This document shows, piece by piece, positions 9,055-17,667 of a DNA stretch of 64,000 nt (the stretch's first letter is position 1; each line of letters starts with the position of its first letter). Source of the stretch: Alphaproteobacteria bacterium (GTDB lineage Bacteria > Pseudomonadota > Alphaproteobacteria > ATCC43930 > CGMCC-115725). The position numbers were made by a program, and so were the translations under genes. The stretch lies in assembly GCA_021325525.1 (NCBI GenBank), contig JAJPHB010000128.1, positions 1-64,000 on the forward strand. The letters are read 5' to 3'. The notes under the pieces are model-generated. The model was not told the DNA's origin and searched no databases. It saw only the letters and a program-made list of their open reading frames with translations.

Positions 9055-10050
9055 ATGGCCTCGATCTGTGCCGGCGTTCTCACCTACAATCGGAAGGAGC
9101 TGCTCGCCTCCTGCCTCGCCTCGCTGCTGGCCCAGACGCGGCTTCCCGACCAGATCATCGTCATCGACAACGGCTCGAGCGACGGCACGGAGGACCTCCT
9201 CCGCGCCCGCGGCTATCTCGACGATCCGCGCATCACGCTCATTCGCCTCGAACAAAATATCGGCGCCGCGGGCGGCTTCGCGGCCCTGTTCCGCGCCGCC
9301 TTCGACGGCGGCTTCGACTGGGGCTGGTTCATGGATGACGACGTCATCACCGAGCCCGATGCCCTCGCCGAGCTCATCGCCGCCTTCACCGCCAATTTCT
9401 CCCATCCCGCCGAGATCGGCTTCCTGACCAGCGCCGCGGTCGGCCCCGACGGCCGTTCGAACGACGTGCCGCAGCTCGACGACCGCCCCGGCGTCAACGG
9501 CTTTCCCGAATGGGAGCATCTCCTCGCTTCGGGCCTCGTCAAGATCCGCTCCTGCATGCTGAACGCCGTGCTCATCCCGCGCACGACGCTGGAGCGCTTC
9601 GGCGCGCCCAGCACCGATTTCGTCATCTGGGGAGAGGACACCGACTATTCGCTGCGCGTCACCGAGGAGCGCCCCGGCTATCTCGTCGGACGCAGCCGCA
9701 TCACGCATCTGCGGCCGGTGAATGGCCATCTCAGCATTCATACGGAGACCGAGCCCAGCCGCATCGGGCGCTTCTTCTACCTCTACCGCAACACGGTCTA
9801 TCTGCGCCGCCGCTTCTGGAAGCGCCGCGAGCTCTTCTTCTTCCTGGTGCGCGCGGTGACCGACGCGGCGGCATGCCTGGGCCACGGGCCATATCGCTTC
9901 TGGCGCTTCGGCCTCGTCGTCTCCGGGACGGTGAGCGGCCTCTTCTTCCACCCCCGCACCGTGCGGCTCGCGGCCGGCGAAGCCAAGGCGCCGCGCAAGC
10001 TCGCCGATCACGCCCGCGCCGCCCGCTCGGCCAGCGTCGCGCTCCGATAA
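9055..10050 (+). CDS. Glycosyltransferase family 2
   Basis: GT-A fold glycosyltransferase (331 residues). The N-terminus shows 'VLTYNRKELLASCLAS', then 'IIVIDNGSSDGTED' for the nucleotide, the metal-binding DXD in 'WGWFMDDDVITEPDAL' (about residue 100) and the acceptor-side 'WGEDTDYSLRV' (about 198). The C-terminus has aromatic/basic amphipathic segments ('FFYLYRNTVYLRRRFW') as in galactofuranosyl/rhamnosyl-transferase relatives. It probably adds a sugar to surface polysaccharide at the inner face of the membrane. The gene follows the aminotransferase by five bases and is likely co-transcribed with it. Confidence 0.9.
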   Translation: MASICAGVLTYNRKELLASCLASLLAQTRLPDQIIVIDNGSSDGTEDLLRARGYLDDPRITLIRLEQNIGAAGGFAALFRAAFDGGFDWGWFMDDDVITEPDALAELIAAFTANFSHPAEIGFLTSAAVGPDGRSNDVPQLDDRPGVNGFPEWEHLLASGLVKIRSCMLNAVLIPRTTLERFGAPSTDFVIWGEDTDYSLRVTEERPGYLVGRSRITHLRPVNGHLSIHTETEPSRIGRFFYLYRNTVYLRRRFWKRRELFFFLVRAVTDAAACLGHGPYRFWRFGLVVSGTVSGLFFHPRTVRLAAGEAKAPRKLADHARAARSASVALR

Positions 10051-10101
10051 AGCCTCTGCGTCCTCTGCGCTGAATTCCTCTTCCATCAACGGAAGGGGCG
10101 T

Positions 10102-11670
10102 TCAGGACGGCCGCGCCTTCAGGTGATCGGCAAGGCGCAAGGCGAGCGCCACGATGGTCATCGTCGGGTCGTCATGGCTGTAGGTCGGGAAGACCGAGCT
10201 CCCGGCGATGAAGAGATTGGCCTTGCCGTGGACGCGGCAATCGGCGTCGACGACGCCCTGCTTCGGATCGCGGTGCATCCGCGTCGTTCCCATATGATGG
10301 TGCCCGTTCTCGATGGCGCTCATCGGGTCCTGCGTCGTCTCGGCCGTATTGATGCGCAGCCGCCCGAGGCCGAGGCGTCCCAGCTCCTCGCCGATGAGGC
10401 GATGGGCGCGCTGCATGGTCGCGGCGAAATCGCCGGGCAGGCGCCAGTCGAGCTGGGCGCGGCGCAGGCCGAGCGCGTCCCGCTCGGCGACGAGGCTGAC
10501 CCGGCTCGCCGGATCGGGCGGGCATTCGCAGGAATAGAAGGTCGAGAAGAGCGGCGGCTCGCGATGGAGCGCGCGCTCGTAGAGCGTCGTCGCCAGCCCG
10601 TCGAGATCGCCGACGACGCGGCGCAGGTGGAAGCCCAGATGATCGGGCCAGTGCCCGCCGCGCAGGCTCTTGTAGATGCTGCGCAGCGAGGCGACCGAGG
10701 CGCTTTCATCGGCGAGCTGACCCTTGTCGAGGCCGAGATAGAAATTGGGCAGCCCCTCGCGGCGCAGCGTCTCGGCCGTCAGCGTCAGGAAGCCGTAGAT
10801 CTTGATGCCGCGGACGCGGTGGTAGTCGTAGAAGGCGAAGTTCGGGTAACGCGCCGAGAAGACGATATTCGCCGTCTTGGCGATGTTGGGATGGTCCATG
10901 AAGAAGCGGCCGACGAGATCGTTGCCGTTGCCGAGTCCCGCCCGCTCCACCTTGTCGGCGTTGAGGAGGAGCCGCGCATTCTCGATGCCGCCGGCGGCGA
11001 GGACGAAGACCGGCGCCTCGGCCCAGAATTGGGGACCAGCAAGACAGGCGATGCGGAGGCGCTTGACGAGGCTCGCATTCGCATTCGTCTCGATGTCGAC
11101 GAGGTTGGCGTTGAGATAGACGGCGACCGTCTCGGGGCGGGCGAGGTCGTCGCGGTAGACCGTGCCGAAGCGCGTCGGCGGGCTGTTCTGGAACATGCCG
11201 GTCGCAATGCGCGCCGCCGCGTCGAAGGCGAAGGGCTTGGCCTCGCCCTCGGCCCAATCCGAGGGGTCGTAGCTGTAGGGGCCGAGCTGGCAGATCGTCT
11301 GCGCCCGGCGATAGAAGGGCTCGAGCTCCGCGCGGCCGAAGGGCCAGCCGCTGTGAGGAATGTGCGCCCGCGCCTCGAAATCGAGAGCGTCGAAGGGCTT
11401 GCACGAGCCGTCCCAATGGTTGGTCGTGCCGCCGAAATAGCGCAGGCGGTCGGCATCGAGCGGCGGCGCCGCCTCGCCGATGACGGGACCGGCATAGAGC
11501 GCCTGCGTCGCCGCGTCGAACTCGAAGCCGCCGCTCTCGATGAGGAGGATCCGCCGGTTGGCGGCCGTCAGCTCGCGCGCGAGAGTGATGCCGGCGGCGC
11601 CGGCCCCGACGATGCAGATATCGCCGCGGACCGTACTCCCGGCCTCGATTTGTCGCGCATCGATAAACAT
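10102..11670 (-). CDS. GMC-family FAD-dependent oxidoreductase
   Basis: 522-residue glucose-methanol-choline type oxidoreductase. The Rossmann FAD motif is 'DICIVGAGAAGITLARELTA' starting near residue 17; 'RYFGGTTNHWDGSCKPFD' is the second GMC region; the C-terminus has 'HHMGTTRMHRDPKQGVVDAD' with the likely catalytic His and the closing 'NLFIAGSSVFPTYSHDDPTM'. It oxidises an alcohol or sugar with FAD. Neighbouring glycosyltransferase and membrane genes suggest a carbohydrate substrate, but this is inference. The ATG (MFIDARQIEAGS) is the normal family start. It lies inside the end of the upstream membrane-protein gene, a 103-base overlap in a different frame. Confidence 0.92.
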   Translation of the reverse strand: MFIDARQIEAGSTVRGDICIVGAGAAGITLARELTAANRRILLIESGGFEFDAATQALYAGPVIGEAAPPLDADRLRYFGGTTNHWDGSCKPFDALDFEARAHIPHSGWPFGRAELEPFYRRAQTICQLGPYSYDPSDWAEGEAKPFAFDAAARIATGMFQNSPPTRFGTVYRDDLARPETVAVYLNANLVDIETNANASLVKRLRIACLAGPQFWAEAPVFVLAAGGIENARLLLNADKVERAGLGNGNDLVGRFFMDHPNIAKTANIVFSARYPNFAFYDYHRVRGIKIYGFLTLTAETLRREGLPNFYLGLDKGQLADESASVASLRSIYKSLRGGHWPDHLGFHLRRVVGDLDGLATTLYERALHREPPLFSTFYSCECPPDPASRVSLVAERDALGLRRAQLDWRLPGDFAATMQRAHRLIGEELGRLGLGRLRINTAETTQDPMSAIENGHHHMGTTRMHRDPKQGVVDADCRVHGKANLFIAGSSVFPTYSHDDPTMTIVALALRLADHLKARPS

Positions 11671-13310
11671 GGCAGGCGCCCCCCATACAGCGCTGATTGA
11701 ACGCGGCAGTCCCTAGCCGGTTCCGCCTGGGCGCCTGCCGCATTCGTGCGAGCCGCGGCGTCATCGATGGCGTAGAGCTGGAAGCGGTGGCCGGCGAAGA
11801 GCAGCCGCAGCCCGCGGGCGGGCGGCGGCGCATCGCCCGGGGCGAAGAGGACATAGAGATAGTCGTAATGGCGCCGCCAATCGGCGTAGAAGCGCGGTGC
11901 GGCCGGGGTGCGATGCTCGCCGGCGACGACATCGCCGATGAGCGGCGGCGGGTCCTCAGAGGGATCGCTCGCCGTCCGATAAGGCGGCTTGACGGCGAGA
12001 ATGTGGTGGCCCGGATGCGAATAGACATTCGAGGTGAGGACCGAGCGGTCGATGATGGCGAGGCTCGGCGCGTGGAAATAGGCGATGGTGAGGCGCCAGG
12101 GCAGGCCGCTCGGCGCCCGCCGCGTCACCAGCACGCGCGAGCCCGGCGCGATGTTGCGGAAGGAGGCGAGGAGGTCGCGCTCGAAGCGGGCGTAGTCGCG
12201 GTCGCCGCGGGCGACGACGGCATCCTCGGCGAGGGCGAGGCAGGCGAGGGCGGCGCCGAGCAAGACCCGCTCGAAGCGCTGCGGCATCGGCCAATCCGCG
12301 AGGGCCACGAGGAGGAAGCAGATGCCTGCCGGAAAGCGGACATCGGCGCCCCATGAGCCGAACATCATGGTCGGCATCGCGATGAAGATCGGCACGGAGA
12401 TGGCGAGGACGAGCCGTCCCACCGGATGAAGGCGCAGCCGCCCGAGGCAGAAGGCCGCGGCGATGCCGCCGAAGGCGATGAGGCGGCCGGCGATCTCGAC
12501 CGGGTCGTTGTCGGTCACGAGAAAGCTGTCGAGGCCGAGCAGCTTCCCGTAAATCTCCCAGCTCGTCGCCGTCTGCCGGTCGGTGGCGCTGGTGAGGAAG
12601 AGCGGCAGCATCGCGGCGAAGGGCAGGAGTAGGACGGCAAGGTCGCGGGCGCCGCCGCGGCGGTCGCGCCGCAGCGAGAAGCGCCAGGCCTCATAGGATG
12701 CCGTCAGCAAGCCGTAGAAGGCGAGACCGAAGAGATGGGCCGTATAGAGAGCGGCGCAGGCGAGGAGCGATGCGGCGAGGCGCAGGCGGCGATCGGCCTC
12801 GCGCAGCGCCACCCAACCGGCGAAGGCCCAGAGGGCGAGGCCGATGGCGAAGACATAATTGAGCGCGCCTGCATCGAAGGTCGAATTGTGGACGAAGAGG
12901 AAGCCGGCGAGCGGCCAGAGCGAGAAGCGGCGGAAGATGAGGGCGTGGACGGCGCAGGTGCCGCTCAGCACCAGCGCCACCGCGACGAGGTAGAAGGCCT
13001 TCCCCGCCGCCGCCGGGCCGAGCAGGCCGATGACGGGCGGCACGAGGATGTCCATCGCCAGATTCGGCAAGAGCTGCCAATGGACGGCATAGAATTTCTG
13101 CAGCAGCGCGTTGTGGTCGAGCGTCGCCAGCACCCACATGCGCGCGATGTGTTCGGGATAGTCGTGGCCCCAGGGATAGGGCAAGGCGAGGAGAGGCGCC
13201 GCCAGGGCCAGAAAGAGCGCGCCGGACAGGCCCAGCGCGGCAGCAGGCGACAGCGACCGGCGTTGCGTTGCCCGACCGATTTCGGCGGCGAGCAGGACCC
13301 GGTCGGACAT
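11568..13310 (-). CDS. Polytopic membrane protein, unknown (glycosyltransferase-like membrane topology)
   Basis: 580-residue integral membrane protein with roughly nine to eleven hydrophobic helices over residues 25-370 and a soluble C-terminal third. A short extracytoplasmic loop after the first helix carries 'YPWGHDYPEHIARMWVLATL', reminiscent of the acidic first loop of GT-C/ArnT-like enzymes, but I cannot assign a family. The C-terminal part contains 'DYLYVLFAPGDAPP' before a low-complexity tail. The last 103 bases overlap the start of the GMC oxidoreductase gene in another frame, and the tail they encode (Ser/Ala/Arg-rich) looks poorly conserved. The stop may thus be a drifted one, and the two genes are probably co-transcribed. 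Confidence 0.75.
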   Translation of the reverse strand: MSDRVLLAAEIGRATQRRSLSPAAALGLSGALFLALAAPLLALPYPWGHDYPEHIARMWVLATLDHNALLQKFYAVHWQLLPNLAMDILVPPVIGLLGPAAAGKAFYLVAVALVLSGTCAVHALIFRRFSLWPLAGFLFVHNSTFDAGALNYVFAIGLALWAFAGWVALREADRRLRLAASLLACAALYTAHLFGLAFYGLLTASYEAWRFSLRRDRRGGARDLAVLLLPFAAMLPLFLTSATDRQTATSWEIYGKLLGLDSFLVTDNDPVEIAGRLIAFGGIAAAFCLGRLRLHPVGRLVLAISVPIFIAMPTMMFGSWGADVRFPAGICFLLVALADWPMPQRFERVLLGAALACLALAEDAVVARGDRDYARFERDLLASFRNIAPGSRVLVTRRAPSGLPWRLTIAYFHAPSLAIIDRSVLTSNVYSHPGHHILAVKPPYRTASDPSEDPPPLIGDVVAGEHRTPAAPRFYADWRRHYDYLYVLFAPGDAPPPARGLRLLFAGHRFQLYAIDDAAARTNAAGAQAEPARDCRVQSALYGGRLPCLSMRDKSRPGVRSAAISASSGPAPPASLSRAS

Positions 13311-13401
13311 GGCGCCTCATGATCCCAAAGGGTGACAGAGTGGTCAGGTTCTCAACGCCAGGTGACCGCTTTCGTTCCGGGCCGTTTGCCGCCGCCGGCC
13401 C

Positions 13402-13581
13402 TCAGGGAAGCGCGAGCGTCTGGTTCATCTGATAGAGGCTCCGCATCGTCGGTAGGAGCTTGCCGTTGGCGACGGGTTGCGTTGCGCCGGAGGGGATGGA
13501 GGAGCCCGAGGCGGGAGCGACGGCGCCGCTGGAGCAGGCGGCGAGAAGCAGAATGAGCAGAAGCGTGAGAGCTGCGCGCAT
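13402..13581 (-). CDS. Small lipoprotein, 59 residues
   Basis: Short secreted lipoprotein. MRAALTLLLILLLAACSS gives a textbook signal peptide with lipobox LAAC and lipidated Cys at about residue 16; a Ser/Ala/Pro-rich linker follows, then a short C-terminal segment ending QMNQTLALP. The frame stays open upstream, but those residues are not membrane- or signal-like, and the ATG at 13581 is the natural start. No family recognised. Such mini-lipoproteins are usually outer-membrane anchored and are often missed by gene callers. Confidence 0.6.
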   Translation of the reverse strand: MRAALTLLLILLLAACSSGAVAPASGSSIPSGATQPVANGKLLPTMRSLYQMNQTLALP

Positions 13582-13848
13582 GGCCGGTTCTCCGAGGCGA
13601 GAGGCCGAGTGGACCGACCAGTACCGTCCCTCGGCCGACGAGGTTCCAGCGCACGACCGGAAGTTTCGCCGGAAAGAGGCTCGTTGAACCGTCTCGACTG
13701 ATCGCGGCAGGGGCTGCCACACCGCGCATTGGCGGACAGGACTGCCGGAGGAGGGATGAGCGGCCAGCCGGGCGGCAATCCGCCGAGGAGCAGAGGCGGC
13801 TAGCTTACTCTTCCCCGCTTCGGGATCGTGATCCCGGCGGCGCGGTCC

Positions 13849-14250
13849 TCAACCGTCGTCCGGGAACTGCCGGACGCCTTCCGGAATCCTCACCCAGGCC
13901 TGCTTGCTCCGGGTCCAATAATGGCCGTCGGGGACGATACCCGACGGGTCGTCGAGCGTCCCCGCCTTGACGCTGAGGCCGCGCTCCGTCCGATGGAATA
14001 TCCTCGTCCCGCATTCGGGGCAAAAGGCGCAGGTCTTGATCCGGCCGCTGTCGCAGACGACCTCGAAGGTCTTGAGCGAGCCCGAAGCCAGGCGGAAGGC
14101 CGTCGCGGGAAGGTGGAGGCTCATGCCGAAGGCGCTGCCGGATTGCTTTTGGCAGGCGCGACAATGGCAGACCGAGACGCCGAGCGGCGCCTCGGTGAGC
14201 TCGTACCGGATATGCCCGCATTGGCAGCCGCCGCGCCGCGCCTCGACCAT
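13849..14250 (-). CDS. GFA (glutathione-dependent formaldehyde-activating-like) family protein
   Basis: 133-residue Mss4/CENP-V-fold zinc protein. The Cys pattern is complete: 'GGCQCGHIRY' near the N-terminus, 'VCHCRACQKQSGSAFG' (about 27-42) and 'CAFCPECGTRIFHR' (about 73-86), which together bind two zinc ions. Family members include the glutathione-dependent formaldehyde-activating enzyme Gfa, but most are uncharacterised, so formaldehyde chemistry here is only a possibility. It is worth noting because a formaldehyde-producing sulfonate monooxygenase is predicted about 19 kb away. The gene is divergent from the carbamoylase gene. Confidence 0.88.
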   Translation of the reverse strand: MVEARRGGCQCGHIRYELTEAPLGVSVCHCRACQKQSGSAFGMSLHLPATAFRLASGSLKTFEVVCDSGRIKTCAFCPECGTRIFHRTERGLSVKAGTLDDPSGIVPDGHYWTRSKQAWVRIPEGVRQFPDDG

Positions 14251-14359
14251 GCCGCTCGCTCCTCGCCCGATCCCGGCCGAGGATAGCCGCTATTCTCTTT
14301 GCCGAGAAAGCTCGCCTATGATCTCGGCTGCAGCAGCGCGAGCGCAAGAGGAGGCGGCG

Positions 14360-15301
14360 ATGGCGCGTATTCTGAAAGTGGCGGCGGCGCAGATGGGACC
14401 CGTGCACCTCGCCGACGATCGCGGGCGCGTCGTGCAGCGCCTCTTGGCGCTGCTGCGCGAAGCGCATGCGACGGGCGCCCGGCTCGTCGTCTTCCCCGAG
14501 CTCGCCCTCACCACCTTCTTCCCGCGCTACTGGATGGAGGACCAGGCGGAGATCGACACCTTCTTCGAACGCGAGATGCCGAATGCGGCGACGCGGCCGC
14601 TCTTCGACGAGGCGCGGCGTCTCGGCATCGGCTTCTATCTCGGCTATGCCGAGCTCGCCGCCGAGGCGGGGAGGACGCGCCGCTACAACACCGCGATCCT
14701 CGTCGCGCCGGACGGGCGCATCATCGGCCGCTACCGCAAGATCCACCTGCCGGGCCATGCCGAGCATCTGCCGAAGGCGCCCTTCCAGCATTTGGAGAAG
14801 CGCTATTTCGATGTCGGCAACGAGGGCTTCAAAGTGTGGCGCGCGATGGGCGGCAATCTCGGCATGTGCATCTGCAACGACCGGCGCTGGCCCGAGACGT
14901 TCCGCGTCATGGGGCTGCAGGATGTCGAGATGGTGCTCCTCGGCTACAACACGCCGACGGAGAACATCCACCATCCGGAGCCGGCGCATCTGCGCATGTT
15001 CCACCACCTCGTGACGATGCAGGCCAACGCCTACCAGAACGGCACCTGGGTGGTGGCGACGGCGAAGGCCGGGCGCGAGGACGGCTTCGCCATGATCGGC
15101 GGCTCCTGCATCATCGCGCCGACAGGCGAGATCGCGGCCAAGGCGATGACGGAGGAGGATGAGGTCGTCGCCTTCGCCTGCGACCTCGATCTCGGCGCCT
15201 ATATCAAGCGCACGGTCTTCAACTTCGCGAAGCACCGGCGCATCGAGCACTACCGCCTCATCACCGAGCGCACGGCCGCCGAGCCGCCGGGCGCAGGATA
15301 G
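14360..15301 (+). CDS. N-carbamoyl-D-amino acid hydrolase (D-carbamoylase), nitrilase superfamily
   Basis: 313-residue carbon-nitrogen hydrolase. It follows the Agrobacterium D-carbamoylase closely: 'LVVFPELALTTFFPRYW' holds the catalytic Glu (about 47), 'GRYRKIHLPGHAEH' the Lys (about 127), and 'GMCICNDRRWPETFRVMGL' the nucleophilic Cys (about 172). 'FQHLEKRYFDVGNEGF' and 'HHLVTMQANAYQNGTW' are also diagnostic. It hydrolyses N-carbamoyl-D-amino acids to D-amino acid, ammonia and CO2 in the cytoplasm. The start at 14360 follows GAGGAGGCGGCG. No hydantoinase gene is adjacent; a racemase-family gene lies 6.5 kb to the left. Confidence 0.92.
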   Translation: MARILKVAAAQMGPVHLADDRGRVVQRLLALLREAHATGARLVVFPELALTTFFPRYWMEDQAEIDTFFEREMPNAATRPLFDEARRLGIGFYLGYAELAAEAGRTRRYNTAILVAPDGRIIGRYRKIHLPGHAEHLPKAPFQHLEKRYFDVGNEGFKVWRAMGGNLGMCICNDRRWPETFRVMGLQDVEMVLLGYNTPTENIHHPEPAHLRMFHHLVTMQANAYQNGTWVVATAKAGREDGFAMIGGSCIIAPTGEIAAKAMTEEDEVVAFACDLDLGAYIKRTVFNFAKHRRIEHYRLITERTAAEPPGAG

Positions 15302-15345
15302 TCCGGCCGAGCGCCTACGGCTCGCGATGGGAGAGGAGAACCCCC

Positions 15346-16407
15346 TCAGGCGAGCTTCGAGGCGACGGTGAGGACGTTCTTGGCGATGCCGAAGACGGTG
15401 GCGCCAGTGCCGCCGATATCGACGATGCGCTTGCCCGTGTCGATCTTCGAGCTGCGCAGGGCGCGCATCTCCGCCAGCGTCTTCGTGTATGTCGCGTGGA
15501 AGTCGTCGGCGGCGCGCAGCTTCTGATTGAGGGTGCCGATGGCATCGAGCAGCTTCGTGCATTCGTTGCCGAGGAGGGCGACGATCTGCTTGCGCTTGTC
15601 ATCGCCTTCGATCTGCCTCAGCTTCTCGATGATCCCCTTGGCGTCGGACCACATCTTCTCGGCATCCTTCTGGAGCGAGCCCGATTTCGCGACGTGGTCC
15701 TTCAACTGCTGGTCCATCTTGGTGGTGCCGGCGACGAGCGGCGCCCCGAGGGCGGCGGCGATCTCCTTCGCCGTCGCCTTCCAGTTGACCTTGGGATCAG
15801 CGAAGCGCTTCGCCAGCGTCACCGCCTCGTCGCGGATCCCCTCTTCGAGCTTCTCGATGCCCTTGGCGAAGTCGTAGGCATCGCTCGCCATGCCGGCGAC
15901 GGTTTTCGCCATGCCGATGACGGCGACGACAGTCGTGCCGCCGGTGACGACGGCGGCGGCGACGCTGGCGGCGAGCGAGATCGATGCCGCGGTGACCTTA
16001 CAGGCGAAGATGACCTTGTACTTCGTCCAAGCCTTGTTCTTGGCGACGTAGCCGTCCCAGGCCCGCTTCGCCGCCGCCACGGCCAGCCCTTCCTGGGCCT
16101 TGCAGATCTGTGCGCAGGTGTTGGCGAACGTCTTCACCGCGTCGCGGCCCTTGGCGAGGTCGGACGGCATCTTGAATTTGGCGTCGAAATCCTTGATCGC
16201 CGCCTGCACCGTCTGCTGCGATTTCTTCAGCTGCTCATAGGCCGCGGTGGCGACGCTCTGGATGACGAGCTTGTCCTTGCGCGCGGCCTCGACCAGCTCC
16301 TTCGGAGGATCCTTGAACTCGACCACCGCGGGCATCGCCGGAACGGTGATGTTCTTGCAGCGCAATCCGGCCGAGAAATCCAATTCGGCGACGACGAGAC
16401 CGGCCAT
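15346..16407 (-). CDS. Helical protein with a central hydrophobic hairpin, unknown function
   Basis: 353 residues, almost entirely predicted alpha-helical: long Lys/Glu/Ala-rich amphipathic stretches before and after a central Ala/Gly/Val-rich segment (about residues 145-195, including 'ISLAASVAAAVVTGG'). The layout of helix bundle, glycine-containing hydrophobic hairpin, helix bundle, plus a second hydrophobic patch at the very C-terminus, recalls the fold of alpha-helical pore-forming proteins. This is only a resemblance in layout, not a sequence match. There is no signal peptide. The start at 16407 (MAGLVVAELDF) is preceded by GGGGGGAG; the further upstream residues look non-coding. Neighbours give no functional hint. 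Confidence 0.75.
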   Translation of the reverse strand: MAGLVVAELDFSAGLRCKNITVPAMPAVVEFKDPPKELVEAARKDKLVIQSVATAAYEQLKKSQQTVQAAIKDFDAKFKMPSDLAKGRDAVKTFANTCAQICKAQEGLAVAAAKRAWDGYVAKNKAWTKYKVIFACKVTAASISLAASVAAAVVTGGTTVVAVIGMAKTVAGMASDAYDFAKGIEKLEEGIRDEAVTLAKRFADPKVNWKATAKEIAAALGAPLVAGTTKMDQQLKDHVAKSGSLQKDAEKMWSDAKGIIEKLRQIEGDDKRKQIVALLGNECTKLLDAIGTLNQKLRAADDFHATYTKTLAEMRALRSSKIDTGKRIVDIGGTGATVFGIAKNVLTVASKLA

Positions 16408-16586
16408 GACTCCCCCCGCGCACGACGCCCGCGCATCGCGCGGAAGAGCCTGGTCCGGATCGTCTTCCGGCGATCCGGTCAATCTATGATAATTGGCGGT
16501 TCAGCGAAAGGCTTCGCTGCTCGCTCGGAACGCGAGCGAAGGCGGCCGGCCGCGGGAGCGCCCTCCCCGCGGCCGGTCCCCGCACT

Positions 16587-17249
16587 TCACGAGCGGAAGA
16601 GGCTCATGACCGCGCCGCCCACGGTGGCGCTCGTCATCAGCAGCGCCGCGCCGACGGCCAGCAGCCCCACGAGGAGCAGAATGCCGGCGTTGATCGGGAC
16701 ATAGGCGAGGATGCCGAGAATCATGGCGGCCAAGCCGATCAGGACCTGGGCGCCGCCCGCGGCGGCAGAGGCCTGCTGGAAGACCGCTTGCACCGCCGGA
16801 TCGGCAGCCGCGGGCTCGCTCGCCATGGTCGCCATGCGCGCGGTGATGCCGCCGCTCAAAATGAGGGCGCCGCCGAAGACGATGAGCGCCGCCGGCGCGA
16901 GGCGCAGGACGTCGGTCGCGAGCAGCGACAGAATGCCGAGCACGATGCCGACGCCGCCGGCGAGAAACTCGATCGTGACGCCGCCGCCGAATTCCGCCGC
17001 GCCGACGCCGGAGCCGCGCGGGCTCGTCAGCAGCAGGCGCGAATATTCGCCCGCAGTGTTGGCGCCCTGCAGCAGCAGCGCCGCGCCGACGATGATCGTC
17101 GCGATGGCGATCATCTGTCCGGGCGCGACATTGGCGAGCCCGAGAATCGCCAGGACGATGATCGCGATGGCGGCCACCACCTCTGTCATCGGCGCGACGG
17201 CAGCCATCTCGAAGGCGCGCTCCTTTCGTTCCTCTTGATACGTGACCAT
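16587..17249 (-). CDS. Alanine/glycine-rich multi-pass membrane protein, unknown function
   Basis: 220-residue protein with about six hydrophobic helices arranged as two similar blocks: 'VVAAIAIIVLAILGLANVAP' and a later 'AQVLIGLAAMILGILAYVPI' share the pattern xxLGILaxxP, followed each time by a second helix. This suggests an internal duplication or quasi-repeat. The N-terminus (MVTYQEERKERAFEMAA) is charged and cytoplasmic. I do not recognise a family. A long gap to the right (17250-17667) holds its promoter. Confidence 0.75.
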   Translation of the reverse strand: MVTYQEERKERAFEMAAVAPMTEVVAAIAIIVLAILGLANVAPGQMIAIATIIVGAALLLQGANTAGEYSRLLLTSPRGSGVGAAEFGGGVTIEFLAGGVGIVLGILSLLATDVLRLAPAALIVFGGALILSGGITARMATMASEPAAADPAVQAVFQQASAAAGGAQVLIGLAAMILGILAYVPINAGILLLVGLLAVGAALLMTSATVGGAVMSLFRS

Positions 17250-17667
17250 GACCTTCTCTCCTACCGACCTGGATCGGGACCGGTCGCCGCGCGGGCGCCG
17301 GTGCCGTCACGAATGACGCGATCACCGCCACTGCCGGTCGCTGGTGCGGAGGTCGTCGCGGAAGGCGCGCTCGGCTCCGCGTGCTCCGCTCACAGGAGAC
17401 GCGGACGGTCGGACGGGTCGTCTCTCGCGGGTTGCCACCCGTGAGGCACCGGTCAGCTTGGGGCTGTCATCCGTCTCGTTATGGCAACGCGCAAACGGCT
17501 TTCAGAGTTCCCCGCCGCGGCCCGGCTCCCTCGGCGGCCGCGGCCCGCCGCAGCGCCGCCTCCGCCGGGGCGATCGAAGATTGAACTCTTTCGCCTTGTG
17601 GTTTATGTGTCGCGAGAGCCATGTCCAGTTCGGAGATGGTCGCCGCAAATCGCCGGAGGAGGGACGC
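17250..17667. other. Intergenic region, 418 bases
   Basis: Lies between two divergent genes, so it must carry promoters for both. I see a small potential hairpin (CGGGT-TGCC-ACCCG near 17429) and a strong GGAGGAGGG ribosome-binding site just before 17668. No convincing coding sequence, RNA gene or repeat is visible; short open frames here have the composition of chance. Confidence 0.5.

Noticed and set aside
10123-11700. 525-codon plus-strand frame opposite the GMC oxidoreductase
   Set aside because: Antisense of a gene with intact FAD and active-site motifs.
17344-17667. Upstream extension of the lipoprotein gene
   Set aside because: The residues before the ATG at 17668 lack signal-peptide character, whereas the downstream start gives a textbook lipobox and has a strong ribosome-binding site.
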